This document shows, piece after piece, positions 5,413-6,607 of a stretch of 6,607 nucleotides of DNA. The position numbers were made by a program, and so were the translations under genes. The stretch spans positions 1 through 6,607 of the forward strand of contig JAUPLK010000096.1 of assembly GCA_030836925.1 (NCBI GenBank). The letters are read 5' to 3'. The notes beneath the pieces were generated by a model. That model saw nothing but the letters and a program-made list of their open reading frames with translations. It ran no database searches and was not told the DNA's origin. Source of the stretch: Pseudomonadota bacterium. GTDB lineage: Bacteria > Pseudomonadota > Gammaproteobacteria > Steroidobacterales > GCA-2729495. Each line of letters opens with the position of its first letter. Position 1 is the first letter of the stretch.

Positions 5413-5925
5413 TCAGAGCATGCCGCGACTGTCTGCGCTGATAGCGGGGCTGCGGTTGACTGCTGCGTTGGGTGGCTTGCGGCCTGACATGCCGCGCGGG
5501 AATTCCACCACCCGCCAGTAGTTGTCCACCAGTTCGACGGCGCGGACAAAACTCTGGCCAATGTCCGACTTCAGCATGTAGCCGGCGACATTCAGGTTGA
5601 AGGCTTCGATCTTGTCTTCCTCGTCGTTCGAGGTGGTCAGCATGAACACGATCGAGTCGTGCAGATCGGCATCGTCGCGGATCCGCTCCAGCAGTTCGAG
5701 CCCATTCATGCGCGGCATGTTGATATCGAGGATCAGCAGGTTCGGCCGTCCGAGCGGTGGCTTGCCGTTGCTGCCCTTGAGGATTTCCCAGGCTTCGAGG
5801 CCGTCCTTCGCGATCGTGACGGGGTTCTTGATGCGCAGCTTGTCGAAGGCGCGCAGAAAGGCCTTCTGGTCGATCTGGTCGTCCTCAGCCAGCAAGATAT
5901 GCACGGTCTTTTCCGGATTGCTCAT
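5413..5925 (-). CDS. Single-domain response regulator, Rcp1-like
   Basis: This is a 170-residue CheY-fold receiver with no DNA-binding or enzymatic output domain. Key residues are the acidic pair Asp15/Asp16, the phospho-acceptor Asp67 in LLILDINMP, Thr97 in MLTTSND and Lys119 in GYMLKS. The TTSNDEEDKIEAFNLNVAGY pattern and the VDNYW near 133-137 are typical of the Rcp1-like subgroup, which often pairs with phytochrome-like or PAS/GAF histidine kinases. The usual proline after the conserved lysine is replaced by Ser120. About 25 residues of Pro/Ser/Arg-rich tail follow the receiver domain. The start at 5925 has GAGGTG (5935-5930) 4 nt upstream. The gene begins inside the end of the kinase gene (41-nt overlap), so the two are probably translated together and work as phospho-donor and acceptor. 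With no output domain, signalling is presumably by protein-protein contact or a further relay. Confidence 0.93.
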   Translation of the reverse strand: MSNPEKTVHILLAEDDQIDQKAFLRAFDKLRIKNPVTIAKDGLEAWEILKGSNGKPPLGRPNLLILDINMPRMNGLELLERIRDDADLHDSIVFMLTTSNDEEDKIEAFNLNVAGYMLKSDIGQSFVRAVELVDNYWRVVEFPRGMSGRKPPNAAVNRSPAISADSRGML

Positions 5926-6607
5926 CTCTCACCTCATCGCCGCCTGCCCCGCTCAGGGCTCCCGGCAGCTTTTTCCATGTGAACTTGAATACAGTGCCGC
6001 AGCCACCCGGTCCGCCGTGGAACCAGATGCGGCCCCCCTGCCACTCGACGATGCGTTTGACGATAGCGAGTCCCATGCCGCTGCCTTCCATGTCGTCGCG
6101 CGGCTGCAATGTCTGGAACATCTGGAACACTTTTTCCGCATATTCCTGCGGGATGCCGGTGCCGTCGTCCTCAACGGCAAACAGCAGTTCGTCGCCCTTG
6201 TCCTGGGCGTATACGCGCACCCGGCCGTCCTTGGTCGGGTGGTGCTTGATCGCGTTGTTGATCAGGTTGCGCAGCACCTGCTCCAGGGGAGCCTGATGGG
6301 CGCGGATCAGCGGCAGCGACGTGCTGGCCTCCGTGCGCATGCTGGCCGGCGGGGCGAGCAGCGTGAACAGGTCGGTGGTGAGCAGCCGGGTATCGACCTC
6401 GTGGATTTCGCCGGGCTTTCTTGCCGCGCGCGAGTAGGCCATCAGGTCGTCGAGCAGGCGGTGCAGGCGTGCAGTCCGCTGCTTCAGCAGGGCGAGGTTC
6501 TGCTGGACTTCACCGCCCTCGAAGGTCGTCAGATCTTCCTGCAGCCACTCCACCAGTATTTCGATGGCGCGCAACGGCGCCTTCAGGTCATGTGAGGCGA
6601 CATAGGC
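5885..6607 (-). CDS. Sensor histidine kinase, C-terminal part (5' end outside window)
   Basis: Only the last 240 residues are present; the frame stays open to the window edge, so the sensor region lies beyond it. Counting from the edge, the H-box ASHDLKAPLRA has the phospho-accepting His at residue 6. A dimerisation helix follows, with LHRLLDDLMAYSR at 48-60. The ATP-binding domain has the N-box NLINNAIKHH at 114-123, the G1 box DDGTGIP at 147-153, an F-box (FQMF at 161-164), the G2 box GSGMGLAI at 175-182 and a closing GCGTVF at 202-207. All motifs needed for autophosphorylation are intact. The SHDLKAPLR form of the H-box is common in phytochrome-like and PAS/GAF kinases. After the catalytic domain, about 30 Gly/Asp/Arg-rich residues form a tail, part of which is encoded in the overlap with the response regulator gene. 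A TTG at 6574 is an internal codon, not the start. Confidence 0.95.
   Translation of the reverse strand, partial: AYVASHDLKAPLRAIEILVEWLQEDLTTFEGGEVQQNLALLKQRTARLHRLLDDLMAYSRAARKPGEIHEVDTRLLTTDLFTLLAPPASMRTEASTSLPLIRAHQAPLEQVLRNLINNAIKHHPTKDGRVRVYAQDKGDELLFAVEDDGTGIPQEYAEKVFQMFQTLQPRDDMEGSGMGLAIVKRIVEWQGGRIWFHGGPGGCGTVFKFTWKKLPGALSGAGGDEVRDEQSGKDRAYLAG

Noticed and set aside
5597..6595. A 332-codon open frame on the plus strand opposite the kinase and regulator
   Set aside because: It is antisense to two genes with complete family motifs. Its translation is low-complexity Ser/Arg/Ala-rich with no recognisable domain, as expected of a shadow frame in GC-rich DNA.

Overview
The window comes from a GC-rich bacterial chromosome with dense, tightly packed genes. 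The tRNA gene encodes its own CCA end. TrmB and a small acidic protein of what I take to be the DUF6763 type both point to a gammaproteobacterium. This assignment is inference from memory of protein families. No phage, transposon, CRISPR, integrase or plasmid features are visible.

Layout. (1) 1-769, plus strand: a predicted lipoprotein of unknown family. It runs tail-to-tail into (2) 766-2786, minus strand: a likely three-gene unit read from right to left. In order these are a Rossmann-fold oxidoreductase resembling the BciA type of divinyl chlorophyllide 8-vinyl reductase, trmB (tRNA m7G46 methyltransferase) and the small DUF6763-like protein. (3) 2787-2938: a 152-bp divergent intergenic region with candidate promoters in both directions, a short palindrome and a direct repeat. 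(4) 2939-3012: tRNA-Gly(CCC). (5) 3021-4397, minus strand: a phenylacetate-CoA ligase-like adenylate-forming enzyme, divergent from (6) 4448-4948, plus strand: a small HExxH zincin-like protein. (7) 5006-5395, plus strand: a small exported four-cysteine protein. (8) 5413-6607, minus strand: a histidine kinase cut by the window edge and an Rcp1-like single-domain response regulator whose start lies inside the kinase gene.

How the genes work together. The clearest functional pair is the kinase and regulator, a two-component phosphorelay whose sensor domain lies outside the window. trmB and tRNA-Gly belong to translation. The BciA-like enzyme, the PaaK-like ligase and the zincin-like protein have no visible pathway partners here, so their substrates cannot be assigned. 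Most of the window is ordinary chromosome. The items most worth checking are the BciA-like oxidoreductase ahead of trmB, the small HExxH protein beside an orphan acyl-CoA ligase-like enzyme, and the 41-nt kinase/regulator overlap. I found no convincing evidence of an undescribed multi-gene system.
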